Assembly (NCBI RefSeq): GCF_020829625.1
Contig: NZ_JAIVFX010000025.1
Location: forward strand, 1 to 64,000
Source: Nostoc sp. XA010
Lineage (GTDB): Bacteria; Cyanobacteriota; Cyanobacteriia; Cyanobacteriales; Nostocaceae
Length of the DNA stretch: 64,000 nt
Reading direction: 5' to 3'
Of this stretch, positions 1 through 7,293 are shown piece by piece; position 1 is the stretch's first letter, and each line of letters opens with the position of its first letter. The position numbers and the translations under genes are program-made. A model generated the notes under the pieces. The model worked only from the letters and a program-made list of their open reading frames with translations. It did not search any database and was not told where the DNA came from.

Positions 1-102
1 TGGGAGAAACAACGTAATCAGCAAAAAGCTAGTGTCTATTGGGGTTTTCAAACCAAAGATGCTCGCCGAAAAATGGAGCGTTTATATCCGAATTTAACCT
101 AG
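1..102 (+). pseudogene. C-terminal end of a CDS, transposase-like
   Basis: An open frame enters from the left edge and ends at a TAG at 100-102 (33 residues visible). The tail is basic and aromatic (motifs VYWGFQTKDARRKMERLYP) and resembles my recollection of C-termini of DDE transposases of the IS630 type in cyanobacteria; I cannot confirm the family. Whether the gene is intact upstream is unknown. The same frame stays open after the stop into the next remnant. Confidence 0.35.
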
Positions 103-387
103 CAAAGTTGGGTTGGCAGACTACTAGAGTTTGGCAAGCCTGGTAGAAAGTATCAAACTAGCAGTGGTAAAACTTACACAGCTACTCGTAATAACCTAGA
201 ACGTAAACATTGGTGGATGGTGCTGGAAGTAGAACCAGGAAGCAGTTACAAGGAAATTAAGCAGGCATATAGGAAATTAGTAAAACGATGGCATCTTGAT
301 ATTTGTGGAGATGCGAAAGCAAAAGACGTAATGACCCTAATAAACCACGCATTTGAAAAAGCTAAAAGGTTTTGTGGTCAAGAGTAG
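103..387 (+). pseudogene. J-domain (DnaJ-like) remnant
   Basis: The frame is open from 103 to a TAG at 385-387; the first in-frame ATG is at 217, giving only 56 residues. The C-terminal part reads as a J-domain: WMVLEVEPGSSYKEIKQAYR, then KRWHLD, then a helix III/IV-like tail. The invariant HPD tripeptide that stimulates Hsp70 is HLD here, so co-chaperone activity is doubtful. No zinc-finger or C-terminal substrate domain follows. The left copy of a 22-bp direct repeat lies inside its 5' part. I read it as a decayed or truncated gene, though cyanobacteria also carry short J-only proteins. Confidence 0.5.
108..129 (+). repeat. 22-bp direct repeat, left copy
   Basis: The 22 bases starting TTGGGTTGGC and ending ACTACTAGAG occur identically at 3981-4002. 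The two copies bracket the GC-rich MarR/nitroreductase/NmrA block. They could be attachment-like or recombination scars, or two members of a dispersed repeat family. Confidence 0.7.
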
Positions 388-517
388 AAAAGTGCGATCG
401 GCTCTGTAAGTGTTGCGAACTGCAAACCATGTTCGCTCAAAACTGCAATAAGGCGTAAATAGAAGGTTCGTGTCACCAGGTGCAGCCTTAACCCAGAAAA
501 AAAATAAATTATAGGTA

Positions 518-550
518 TTAAACTATTAGGTAGCGCACGATATAATAGTT
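518..550 (+). promoter_or_regulatory. Promoter and candidate MarR operator
   Basis: A good -10 box (TATAAT, 541-546) sits 27 bp before the marR start codon, with a weak -35-like TTAAAC at 518-523 (17-bp spacing). An 8-bp inverted repeat, AACTATTA (521-528) and TAATAGTT (543-550), spans the spacer and overlaps the -10 box. That arrangement is typical for autorepression by a dimeric MarR protein; the assignment to the adjacent regulator is inference. Confidence 0.55.
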
Positions 551-567
551 GGTGACTGGATTTAAAA

Positions 568-1044
568 ATGGATAACAACTCGAACATCAACGAACGGCGA
601 CACGTGGCGAGGCAGCTTTCGTTTGCCCTCTATAGTGCGTCGAACCGGGTCATTCGGCTTCATCGGCCCTTTCTTGAGCCTTTGGGACTGACCTATCCTC
701 AGTTTCTGGTCATGCTCGCTCTCTACGAGGGCACCCCGCGCACTGTTGGGGAAGTAGGGCAAGAACTCGGTATGGATAACGGAACCTTGACGCCCCTCTT
801 AAAGCGCCTTGAGAGCGCGGGGTTGGTGACGCGCACCCGTGACCAACAGGACGAACGCCGCGTTCTTATCGAGCTGACAGAAGCGGGCGAGGCACTCCGC
901 TCCTCAGCGTGCTCGATCCCTGAAAAGATCGAGACAGCCTGCCGTCTCTCCGATGAAGACCTTGCCGAGCTTCGCGACACCTTGAACGCGCTGGCAATAC
1001 CCCGTTCAGCCAAGGCTCTCGACCACGAACCACCTTCCAACTGA
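568..1044 (+). CDS. MarR/OhrR-family transcriptional regulator
   Basis: A 158-residue winged-helix regulator. The N-terminal dimerisation helix (QLSFALYSASN), the recognition helix region (DNGTLTPLLKRLESAGLV) and the wing (RTRDQQDERRVLIELTEAG) match the OhrR/MarR pattern. OhrR proteins sense organic peroxides through a reactive Cys in the LCFALY motif; here that position is Ser18, and the only cysteines are near the C-terminus. It is therefore probably not a peroxide sensor of the classical kind and may respond to a phenolic, quinone or electrophile. It leads a same-strand cluster with a nitroreductase 22 bp downstream and two NAD(P)-binding proteins. GC content is well above the cyanobacterial flanks, consistent with transfer. 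Confidence 0.85.
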   Translation: MDNNSNINERRHVARQLSFALYSASNRVIRLHRPFLEPLGLTYPQFLVMLALYEGTPRTVGEVGQELGMDNGTLTPLLKRLESAGLVTRTRDQQDERRVLIELTEAGEALRSSACSIPEKIETACRLSDEDLAELRDTLNALAIPRSAKALDHEPPSN

Positions 1045-1066
1045 CACCATCTTTTGAGGTTTCACG

Positions 1067-1795
1067 ATGTCAAACGCAACACACCTTTCAAACGGTCTCA
1101 TTGAATTAGAAAATGAACCATCACAAACGCTCTCTTTTGAAGAGACAGTTCGAGCGCGCCGCTCATTCCGCTCATTTTTACCAACACCCGTCCCTAACGC
1201 TCAAATTTTGCAAGTCTTGGAAGATGCACAATATTCTCCATCGAATTGCAACACGCAGCCGTGGAACACACACATCGTTTCGGGCGAAAAGATCAAAGAA
1301 TTGGGGCGCTTGCTGACCGAGCAAAACGAAGCACAACATTACACGCCGGATTTTACCTTCGATGAACAGTGCTTTTATGAGGCGTATGGCGAACGCCGAA
1401 AGGAGCACGGAAGAATCTTTTATGAGGCGATGGGTGTGGCGCGTGACGACAAAATCGGTCGCCACAAAGCCGCCGCAAAGAACTATTCGTTCTACGGTGC
1501 CCCCCATGCAGCTCTGCTGTTCATGCCTTCCTTTGGAGATAATGTGCGCGTTGGCGGTGACATTGGAATGTATGGCCAGACGTTTTTGTTGTCTCTGACG
1601 GCGCGCGGTTTAGGAGGTATCCCGCAGACCTCCATTGGCTTTTTTGCACAGACCATCCGCGAATATTTGGGTATCTCCGATGAACTCAAGCTGATGTTTG
1701 CCATTGCGTTTGGCTATCCAGACTTCACAGCACCAGTCAACAGTGTTCGGATGGGGCGCGTTCCCGTCTCAGAGAGCGTGACCTTTCACCATTAA
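1067..1795 (+). CDS. Nitroreductase-family FMN oxidoreductase
   Basis: A 242-residue protein of the nitroreductase family, FMN-dependent NAD(P)H oxidoreductases that reduce nitroaromatics, quinones or enones. The FMN-phosphate binding stretch RARRSFRSF (about residues 29-37) and the SPSNCNTQPW motif (about 57-66) are both present, as is the GYPD-type C-terminal motif. It starts 22 bp after marR and is probably cotranscribed and controlled by it. Base composition is intermediate between the flanks and the GC-rich genes further right, so the block may be assembled from more than one source. The substrate cannot be told from sequence. Confidence 0.88.
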   Translation: MSNATHLSNGLIELENEPSQTLSFEETVRARRSFRSFLPTPVPNAQILQVLEDAQYSPSNCNTQPWNTHIVSGEKIKELGRLLTEQNEAQHYTPDFTFDEQCFYEAYGERRKEHGRIFYEAMGVARDDKIGRHKAAAKNYSFYGAPHAALLFMPSFGDNVRVGGDIGMYGQTFLLSLTARGLGGIPQTSIGFFAQTIREYLGISDELKLMFAIAFGYPDFTAPVNSVRMGRVPVSESVTFHH

Positions 1796-1812
1796 AAAAT
1801 GTTCGGATAAGG

Positions 1813-1953
1813 ATGATTGGTCATTTAACAGATGTAACCCACAGACCAGAAGTAAAAGCCGCGCTGGCGCAGGCTGACGCCGGGCAGATTGCTGGCTACC
1901 GCGCCGAGGCGGACGAGGCCGCGCGCCCCTACTTCGAGAATCACTCGGGGTAA
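1813..1953 (+). pseudogene. GC-rich 46-codon ORF, probable gene remnant
   Basis: ATG at 1813 to TAA at 1951-1953. The product is Ala/Glu-rich (VKAALAQADAGQIAGYRAEA). The RPEVKAAL stretch is reminiscent of glutathione S-transferase C-termini, but that is weak. It sits between the nitroreductase and the next gene without an obvious ribosome binding site, and its GC-rich codons match the block. It is best read as the tail of a lost gene. Confidence 0.3.
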
Positions 1954-2016
1954 GACCGTCCCAAATGATGTATAGCAGTGGAATGAGACTCTTACCTAGT
2001 ACAAGGAAATCGTTTT

Positions 2017-2763
2017 ATGAAGATAGGCATTCTTGGCACTGGCCATATCGGGAAGACTTTGGCACGCAAACTCAGTGCGGCTGGACACGACGTGAAGGTG
2101 GCCAACTCTCGTGGCCCAGAGACCATCGAGGCTGATGTGCTGGCTTTGGGCGCACGCGCGGTATCGACGGCTGAAGCGGTGGAGGACGTTGACGTGGTGA
2201 TCCTCTCGATCCCTCTCAACCGCATTCCCACAATCGCGCCGCTAATCGCCAACCTACCAGCCGAGACAGTCGTCATCGACACGTCCAATTACTATCCTCA
2301 CCGCGACGACAAGATCGATGCTATCGAGGCCGGGCAGGTTGAGAGCCTTTGGGTGGCCGAACAGCTAGGCCGGCCGATCGCCAAGGCGTGGAACGCGATC
2401 GGGTCTGGCTCCTTCGCCACTAAGGGCAAGCCTGCTGGAAGTCCTGACCGTATTGCCCTCCCTGTCGCTGCTGACCGCGAGAAGGATCGCTCCGTGGCGA
2501 TGGCGCTCGTCGAAGACACCGGGCTTGATGCTTTCGACGCCGGCACGCTTGCCGATTCGTGGCGTCAGCAGCCCGGATCGCCCTGTTACTGCACAGACCT
2601 CAGCCGCGAGGAGATGCCTGCCGCGCTCGCCTCGGCGGAACGTGAGCGCTTGCCCAGGCGCCGCGAGCTTGCGATCGAGGCGATCATGGAGCGGGTGGGT
2701 GATAGCACTACCAACCCTGATTCTGACTATGCCGTGCGCCTGACGCGCGCGCTGTTCATGTGA
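2017..2763 (+). CDS. NAD(P)-binding oxidoreductase, F420/NADP-reductase type
   Basis: A 248-residue protein beginning with a Rossmann fold: MKIGILGTGHIGKTLARKL (GxGxxG, residues 7-12), followed by VANSRGPE, where the Arg after the second strand suggests NADPH preference. The pattern DVVILSIPLNRI and VVIDTSNYYPHRD matches the NADP oxidoreductase coenzyme F420-dependent-like (PF03807) superfamily. Cyanobacteria outside the F420 makers usually keep this fold for other substrates, so F420 is not implied. It is the third intact gene of the GC-rich block, codon use is strongly G/C-ending, and the 3' gap to the NmrA-like gene is 167 bp. Confidence 0.75.
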   Translation: MKIGILGTGHIGKTLARKLSAAGHDVKVANSRGPETIEADVLALGARAVSTAEAVEDVDVVILSIPLNRIPTIAPLIANLPAETVVIDTSNYYPHRDDKIDAIEAGQVESLWVAEQLGRPIAKAWNAIGSGSFATKGKPAGSPDRIALPVAADREKDRSVAMALVEDTGLDAFDAGTLADSWRQQPGSPCYCTDLSREEMPAALASAERERLPRRRELAIEAIMERVGDSTTNPDSDYAVRLTRALFM

Positions 2764-2930
2764 AGGCGGTCACGGGCTGGAGAACAACTTCCCCGCCCGT
2801 TACGCCGATCGTCCCGACCGACCACAACAGTGAGACGTGACATGGCTCGTCACATGATCATCGCATCATGGGTTGAGCCGCGCCACGCCTCTTCCCATTC
2901 GACATCCACACAAACAACTGGAGAGCAATC
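2764..2930 (+). promoter_or_regulatory. Intergenic with small inverted repeats
   Basis: Two short inverted repeats lie next to each other: GTGAC (2837-2841)/GTCAC (2849-2853) and CATGAT (2853-2858)/ATCATG (2865-2870). They lie 60-95 bp before the NmrA-like start and could be operators or a short hairpin. An AGAG-type ribosome binding site precedes the ATG at 2931. No sequence match to the operator upstream of marR was seen. Confidence 0.3.
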
Positions 2931-3860
2931 ATGGCGACCGACAACAGCCCACTCATCTTCCTTATGGGCGTCACCGGCCAGACTGGCCGCTTCATTTTGG
3001 AGGATTTCGACCGAAACCCGAGCGACGCACGCATCCGTATCGGGGTGCGTAAGCAGGAGGATCTGGAGCGGTTACGCAATGAAGGTCGCGACGCGGTGCT
3101 GTTCGACCTCGACGATCCGCGCACATTCGGGCCCGCGCTCTGCGGTGTCGATCGGCTCAATATCCTGACCGGCTATACGATCGCCATGACGCACCAGACC
3201 AAGACGCTGGTCGACGCCGCCAAGAAGGCGGGGGTGAAGCACATCGTCAATCAGGGCGTCTTTGCCAACGACGACTGCACCGACTCGAAATTCTCCTGGT
3301 TCGCGCTGGTCGAGTGCTACATCGAGGCCAGTGGCATACCCTGGACGCATCTGCACCCCAACATGTTCATGGATGGAATGTTGAACGTGTCGCCGCCGAC
3401 GGGCGGTTCGTTCCCGGTGTTCTGGGGAGAGCAGCGGGTCGGCTACATCGCCGTTACAGATATTGCGGCGGTCACGGCCAAGGTCTTGCGCGACGGACCC
3501 GAGAACCACGCCTCGAAGAACTATTATCTCAGCACCGAGACGATGACGGGGCCCGAACTCGCCATCATGTTGAGCGAGGTCATGGACCGCACGATCACCT
3601 GCGACGTGCGCCATCCAGCGGACATGGAAGCCTTGTTCAAGGCGGGCGGGTTGAAGGTCGAGGACTGGTACGCCAAGAGCTCGATAGAATTCTGCACACA
3701 ACTGGCCGACGGGCGGCTGGGCTATTTCGGCACGGTGCGCGACGACATCCCATATCTGCTGGGTCGGCCCGGAACCAGTTTTCGTGCTTGGGCGACAGCA
3801 CACCGGGCCGAACTGCTCGATCTGGTTGATCAGCGCGCCGACGAAACTCCCACGGAATAA
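2931..3860 (+). CDS. NmrA-like NAD(P)-binding protein (atypical SDR)
   Basis: A 309-residue atypical short-chain dehydrogenase. LIFLMGVTGQTGRFIL (residues 8-23) carries the GxTGxxG dinucleotide motif of NmrA/quinone oxidoreductase-like proteins. The motif VKHIVNQGVFAND and the later THLHPNMFMDGML follow the family layout. The classical Tyr-xxx-Lys is not evident, as in other NmrA-like proteins, which are either redox sensors or NADPH:quinone reductases. With the nitroreductase and MarR it suggests an electrophile or quinone response. GC content is about 60% by eye. A long antisense frame over it is a by-product of that composition. Confidence 0.8.
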   Translation: MATDNSPLIFLMGVTGQTGRFILEDFDRNPSDARIRIGVRKQEDLERLRNEGRDAVLFDLDDPRTFGPALCGVDRLNILTGYTIAMTHQTKTLVDAAKKAGVKHIVNQGVFANDDCTDSKFSWFALVECYIEASGIPWTHLHPNMFMDGMLNVSPPTGGSFPVFWGEQRVGYIAVTDIAAVTAKVLRDGPENHASKNYYLSTETMTGPELAIMLSEVMDRTITCDVRHPADMEALFKAGGLKVEDWYAKSSIEFCTQLADGRLGYFGTVRDDIPYLLGRPGTSFRAWATAHRAELLDLVDQRADETPTE

Positions 3861-3980
3861 CCCTCTTTTATCACTAGTAGTTCGCTTTCGTGACGAAAGC
3901 GGGGTACTGGGTTTGGGGTAAGGGGGAAAGGGTTTAAATCCCTTACCCTTTACCCTTTCCCCAGTCCTCACTTAGCATTT

Positions 3981-4002
3981 TTGGGTTGGCAGACTACTAG
4001 AG
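3981..4002 (+). repeat. 22-bp direct repeat, right copy
   Basis: Identical to 108-129. After this copy the sequence returns to low-GC cyanobacterial repeats. The stretch 3861-3980 holds only a C/T-rich run of the type ACCCTTT and its inverted partner, with no gene. Confidence 0.7.
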
Positions 4003-4100
4003 CATCCCATAAATAGCCTGCGTGCGTGGTGCGCTTCTGTACAAGAGGGTACGCCAACGTGCAGCGCAAGCGCAATAGGCAGGTTTTATACCCTACGGGA

Positions 4101-4167
4101 AGCAAGTATCCTTGCTTAGTCTTCTAAAGAAGACTTTAGCTATTAGCCTCAGAATTCATTCTGAGGC
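4101..4167. repeat. Array of three consecutive perfect hairpins
   Basis: Three back-to-back stem-loops: AGCAAG/CTTGCT (4101-4116, loop TATC), GTCTTCT/AGAAGAC (4119-4134, loop AA) and GCCTCAGAAT/ATTCTGAGGC (4146-4167, loop TC). All stems are perfect. No U-run follows, so simple intrinsic termination is not obvious. The structure resembles a dispersed structured repeat of Nostoc-type genomes, or a processed RNA element. Confidence 0.6.
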
Positions 4168-4210
4168 GGTTATTGAAACTGGTGCAAGATATTCAGTTTT
4201 ACCAATATCA

Positions 4211-4399
4211 CGACATTCATCATCAACATCACGACATTCATCATCAACATCACGACATTCATTATCAACATCACGACATTCATTATCAACATCACGACAT
4301 TCATCATCAACATCACAACATTCATCATCAACATCACGACATTCATCATTAACATCACGACATTCATCATCAACATCACGACATTCATCATCAACATCG
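4211..4399. repeat. Nine tandem copies of a 21-bp unit
   Basis: Units begin CGACATTCATCATCAACATC at 4211, 4232, 4253, 4274, 4295, 4316, 4337, 4358 and 4379, with single-base variants (TTA for CAT-CAT, AACA for GACA). The unit length is divisible by three, so both strands stay open: a Ser-rich heptapeptide on plus and MLMMNVV on minus. No family, signal or ribosome binding site supports a gene, and the plus frame runs on into antisense of the neighbouring phosphatase gene. I call it a variable-number tandem repeat. Confidence 0.85.
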
Positions 4400-4445
4400 C
4401 AAGATTTCGGTATAAACTATTCTTCAGTACCTAAGTCCCCATTCC

Positions 4446-6500
4446 CTATTTTTCACTCGGACACAATTGCTGCACTCTTTGGGGAAGTTGCCGACACATC
4501 TGCTGAAATCCTTGAGGATTAATTTGCCACCAAGCAAATAATCCCAGACTTGTACCCCCCACAAGCAACGCCAAAACTCCCCCCAGCCTTACCAAAGGTT
4601 TACCCCGCTTAGGTTTTGTAATTAAAGTTGGTGGAATTTTAACGCTCAGAGGTGGTTCTTCTGAAAGATCCAAATCTAAATCCAAATCTAAATCCAAATC
4701 TAGATCCAAATCTAGCAAAGCTTGCGAACTTTCTGTAAAAGAAATTGGTTCTTCTAGTTCTTCTAGTTCTTCTAGTTCTTCTAGTTCTTCTAGTTCTTCT
4801 AGTTCTTCTAGTTCCTCTGGTTCCTCTGGTTCTTCTTGTATCGCTGCTTCTATAATTTCTTCTGGCAACGCCGGAGTCACAGGTACTAAGTATTCTGGGG
4901 AGACACGGCAATAAGTAAGAACAATCGACGTATTATCATGCCCATTTTTTTCGTTTGCTAAGTTAATCCAGTTGCAGACAGCATCTTCAACTGTCAGTTC
5001 ACCTGTTAACACGGGTATTGCATAATCTTGCCAAGATTGTTCCACCAAGTTTTTATCACTTAAACCATCAGAACAAAGTAGCAATATGCCATCTTCTTCT
5101 ATAATGAATCGCTGAACCTTGAGACGCAAAGATTCTGCATTTCTTGTCCCCAATGCTTGAGTTAAAGCATTAGCATCTGCTCTCAAAAGTGCTTTTCGAT
5201 ATAAGCTTTTAGCAAAACGCACTTCTCGCGTTGCCACATCATCATCTACTGTCAGTCGCTGACAATAATTGTGAGTAATCCAATAGGCACGGCTATCGCC
5301 AACATTAGCCAAGTAAAGTTCATGGGTATTATTTGATTGCCAGCCAGTACTTGTCTGCACTCGTTGTGGAACTTGCAGCGCCATGACAATGGTTGTAGCC
5401 ATGCGTTCTTTGCCTTGGCGTTTTTGTTCATTATTGCGGGCACTAATTAGATTATTTACCACCCGTAAGCTTGCTTCTAATTGTTCCTGTAATAACTCTG
5501 GTGGTACAAGTACAGTTTGTTCTCTAACCTCCTTGAGTAAAGCGCGAATTTGCAACTTCACAGACTGCACCGCCAACTTACTAGCAACCTCCCCGCCTTC
5601 ATGTCCGCCAATGCCATCGCAAACAATCGACAAGTGAGGCAATAAAGGTTCATCTAAGTCACTCAAAGCATTTGGGTAGTAAGCGTCTTCATTTTGCGCC
5701 ATAATTGGGCCAATATCTGTAGAGCCTGCCACCTTCAAAACTAATGGCAATTCCGCCACAGATGCTAGTAGTAAATTATTGAGTTGAATATTAATAGTCT
5801 CTAACTCAACCTCATCACACATCTGCTGGACTATGTTCTGTAACCCTTTGGCTACTGATGTTTTTGCAGAGGCTACCCAAAACTGCCAACACTCTCCCAG
5901 ATTTCGTAAACTCAGTTTCTCATCTGCTGGTGTTTGGTAAAGTTCCAACAGTCGCACACACCAACCTTGGACTCTCAAGTTGTCTACTACTAGTAAACTG
6001 CGGCTAAGTCCCAATTCAGATAAAGGTGTCCAAAGTTGGAGAATTTGCCACAGCCAATAAACTTGTCGTACCGCCGTTGCTTGCTCCCATGCCTCAACAA
6101 TAGTTGGATAGATATTTCCTCTCTCATCTATCGGCACATTTTCTAACAAGAGGATATCAGTTGTATCTCCCTCAAAGTTACTAGCAAACCCATAAGCGTG
6201 GGGAAGATGTAATCGCTCTTGATATAATCGTAGGTAAGGAATTACTTCCGTTGGCAATTCTTCAGGTGCATCTGGCGACAGTCCCGGTTGAGTATCCAGC
6301 CAAATCTGGGGACTAATTACCTCATACCTCTGTGCTACCCTCGTACCTGGTGAAATTTTGGCAGACAATGAGCCAGTAGCCCGAAGATAGCGGTGAACTA
6401 AAGGAGTTTGACAAGTGGCACAAACACTATCTCCAATAGGATTAATGGGGCTATTACAGCGTGGATTTATACAATAAATTATCAGTTGAGTAGAAATCAT
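4446..6500 (-). CDS. PP2C-family protein phosphatase with zinc ribbon and C-terminal TM
   Basis: A 684-residue protein. An N-terminal zinc ribbon has Cys10, Cys15, Cys27 and Cys30. Residues about 45-245 form a region of no recognised function that recalls degenerate kinase-like modules. The PP2C (PPM) Ser/Thr phosphatase domain spans about 255-531, with metal-binding motifs NEDA (270-273), CDGIGGHEGG (294-303), GDSRAY (401-406), CSDGLSD (476-482) and GHDNTS (520-525). A linker of EEL repeats (about 557-584) and a DL repeat (about 596-612) follow, then one transmembrane segment (about 638-658) and a short Cys-containing tail. It probably acts at the cytoplasmic membrane in a phospho-signalling pathway; the partner is not in the window. 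The ATG at 6500 follows A/T-rich leader sequence. Confidence 0.88.
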   Translation of the reverse strand: MISTQLIIYCINPRCNSPINPIGDSVCATCQTPLVHRYLRATGSLSAKISPGTRVAQRYEVISPQIWLDTQPGLSPDAPEELPTEVIPYLRLYQERLHLPHAYGFASNFEGDTTDILLLENVPIDERGNIYPTIVEAWEQATAVRQVYWLWQILQLWTPLSELGLSRSLLVVDNLRVQGWCVRLLELYQTPADEKLSLRNLGECWQFWVASAKTSVAKGLQNIVQQMCDEVELETINIQLNNLLLASVAELPLVLKVAGSTDIGPIMAQNEDAYYPNALSDLDEPLLPHLSIVCDGIGGHEGGEVASKLAVQSVKLQIRALLKEVREQTVLVPPELLQEQLEASLRVVNNLISARNNEQKRQGKERMATTIVMALQVPQRVQTSTGWQSNNTHELYLANVGDSRAYWITHNYCQRLTVDDDVATREVRFAKSLYRKALLRADANALTQALGTRNAESLRLKVQRFIIEEDGILLLCSDGLSDKNLVEQSWQDYAIPVLTGELTVEDAVCNWINLANEKNGHDNTSIVLTYCRVSPEYLVPVTPALPEEIIEAAIQEEPEEPEELEELEELEELEELEELEELEEPISFTESSQALLDLDLDLDLDLDLDLDLSEEPPLSVKIPPTLITKPKRGKPLVRLGGVLALLVGGTSLGLFAWWQINPQGFQQMCRQLPQRVQQLCPSEK
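4665..4834 (-). repeat. Coding tandem repeats: 9-bp EEL and 6-bp DL units
   Basis: Inside the PP2C gene, a 9-bp unit (TTCTTCTAG on the plus strand) repeats about nine times around 4746-4834, and alternating Leu/Asp codons (AAATCTAAATCC on plus) repeat around 4665-4715. Both are uninterrupted and in frame, so copy number can change without destroying the reading frame. They give an acidic, extended linker between the phosphatase domain and the membrane anchor. Confidence 0.85.
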
Positions 6501-6733
6501 AAAGGTATAAATTTAACAAACAAATCAACTAATGAACTTCGATTAAGTTTAGCTGGCAAAGGTTTGAAGGCTAGAATAGACTGGATTTGTGTACCGCTAG
6601 CTACATCTTGTTACTGAAATTAATCAAAATTATTGGTAAAAATACCAAGTTTGGTTTTCTGTAAATAACTTACGTCTGGCTGTATCTAATCGTAGAAATG
6701 CATTTACGTCAATGTAGAGTTTAGGATGGCGCT

Positions 6734-7168
6734 ATGCCAAGTTTTACTTTAATCTGGCTTCTGGCAGGAGCAGTCCTGTGTTTAATGGAACTGTTTTTAC
6801 CATCGGCGTTTGTCGCCTTCATGATGGGAATTAGCGCTTTGGTGGTGGCGCTGCTGTCTGGAGTGGGTTTGGGGAGTGTATGGTTGCAAGTTGTAGTTTG
6901 GCTATTACTTTCCACATTACTAATCGTGCTTTCTCGTCGGTTTTTGCAACCGCGACAACGCAAATCAAAAATTCAGGATGCAGTCATAGCTGAAACCTTA
7001 ACAGAAATTCTGCCTGGGAAAACAGGGCGGGTGCTGTATGAAGGAAATTCTTGGCAAGCACGATGTGACGATGACAAATTTACCGTACCACCCCATCAAA
7101 GAGTTTATGTGGTTAGGAGAGAGGGTACTACTTTGATTGTGATACCAGAAAATTTGTTGAATTCTTAG
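6734..7168 (+). CDS. NfeD-family membrane protein
   Basis: A 144-residue short-form NfeD protein. Two hydrophobic blocks (about residues 5-25 and 28-66) are followed by a soluble OB-fold-like region (about 90-144, GKTGRVLYEGNSWQAR ... VPPHQRVYVVRREGTTLIV). NfeD proteins partner SPFH/stomatin proteins in membrane microdomains, and the next gene, 125 bp downstream on the same strand, is exactly such a partner. There is no serine-protease domain as in long NfeD forms. It is divergent from the PP2C gene, and the 233-bp gap shows no clear promoter to me. Confidence 0.85.
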   Translation: MPSFTLIWLLAGAVLCLMELFLPSAFVAFMMGISALVVALLSGVGLGSVWLQVVVWLLLSTLLIVLSRRFLQPRQRKSKIQDAVIAETLTEILPGKTGRVLYEGNSWQARCDDDKFTVPPHQRVYVVRREGTTLIVIPENLLNS

Positions 7169-7184
7169 TTAATGGGGAGTGGGA

Positions 7185-7216
7185 GAGACGCGATTAATCG
7201 CGTCTGTACAAGAGTT
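7185..7216. repeat. Dispersed palindromic repeat, copy 1
   Basis: A perfect 20-bp palindrome AGACGCGATTAATCGCGTCT followed by GTACAAGAGTT. The 32 bases are identical to 39841-39872. It lies between nfeD and the SPFH gene and could fold in the transcript, acting as an attenuator or processing site. Confidence 0.8.
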
Positions 7217-7293
7217 TGGAGCTATCTATCTCCTTCATCCCCCACTCCCCAGTCTCTACTGCCTCTTTTATATTTAAAACTAGGAGATTTAAA

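Noticed and set aside
3072..3971. Long antisense frame over the NmrA-like gene
   Set aside because: Expected from GC-rich codon use of the sense gene; the sense protein has a clear family, the antisense one does not.
4112..4522. 136-codon plus frame through the 21-bp repeats as a gene
   Set aside because: It is open because the unit is a multiple of three; its tail is antisense to the PP2C gene, and no ribosome binding site or family supports it.
7216..7293. Earlier start for the SPFH gene
   Set aside because: It would translate the end of a dispersed palindromic repeat; the ATG at 7294 has a good AGGAGA and gives the normal N-terminus.
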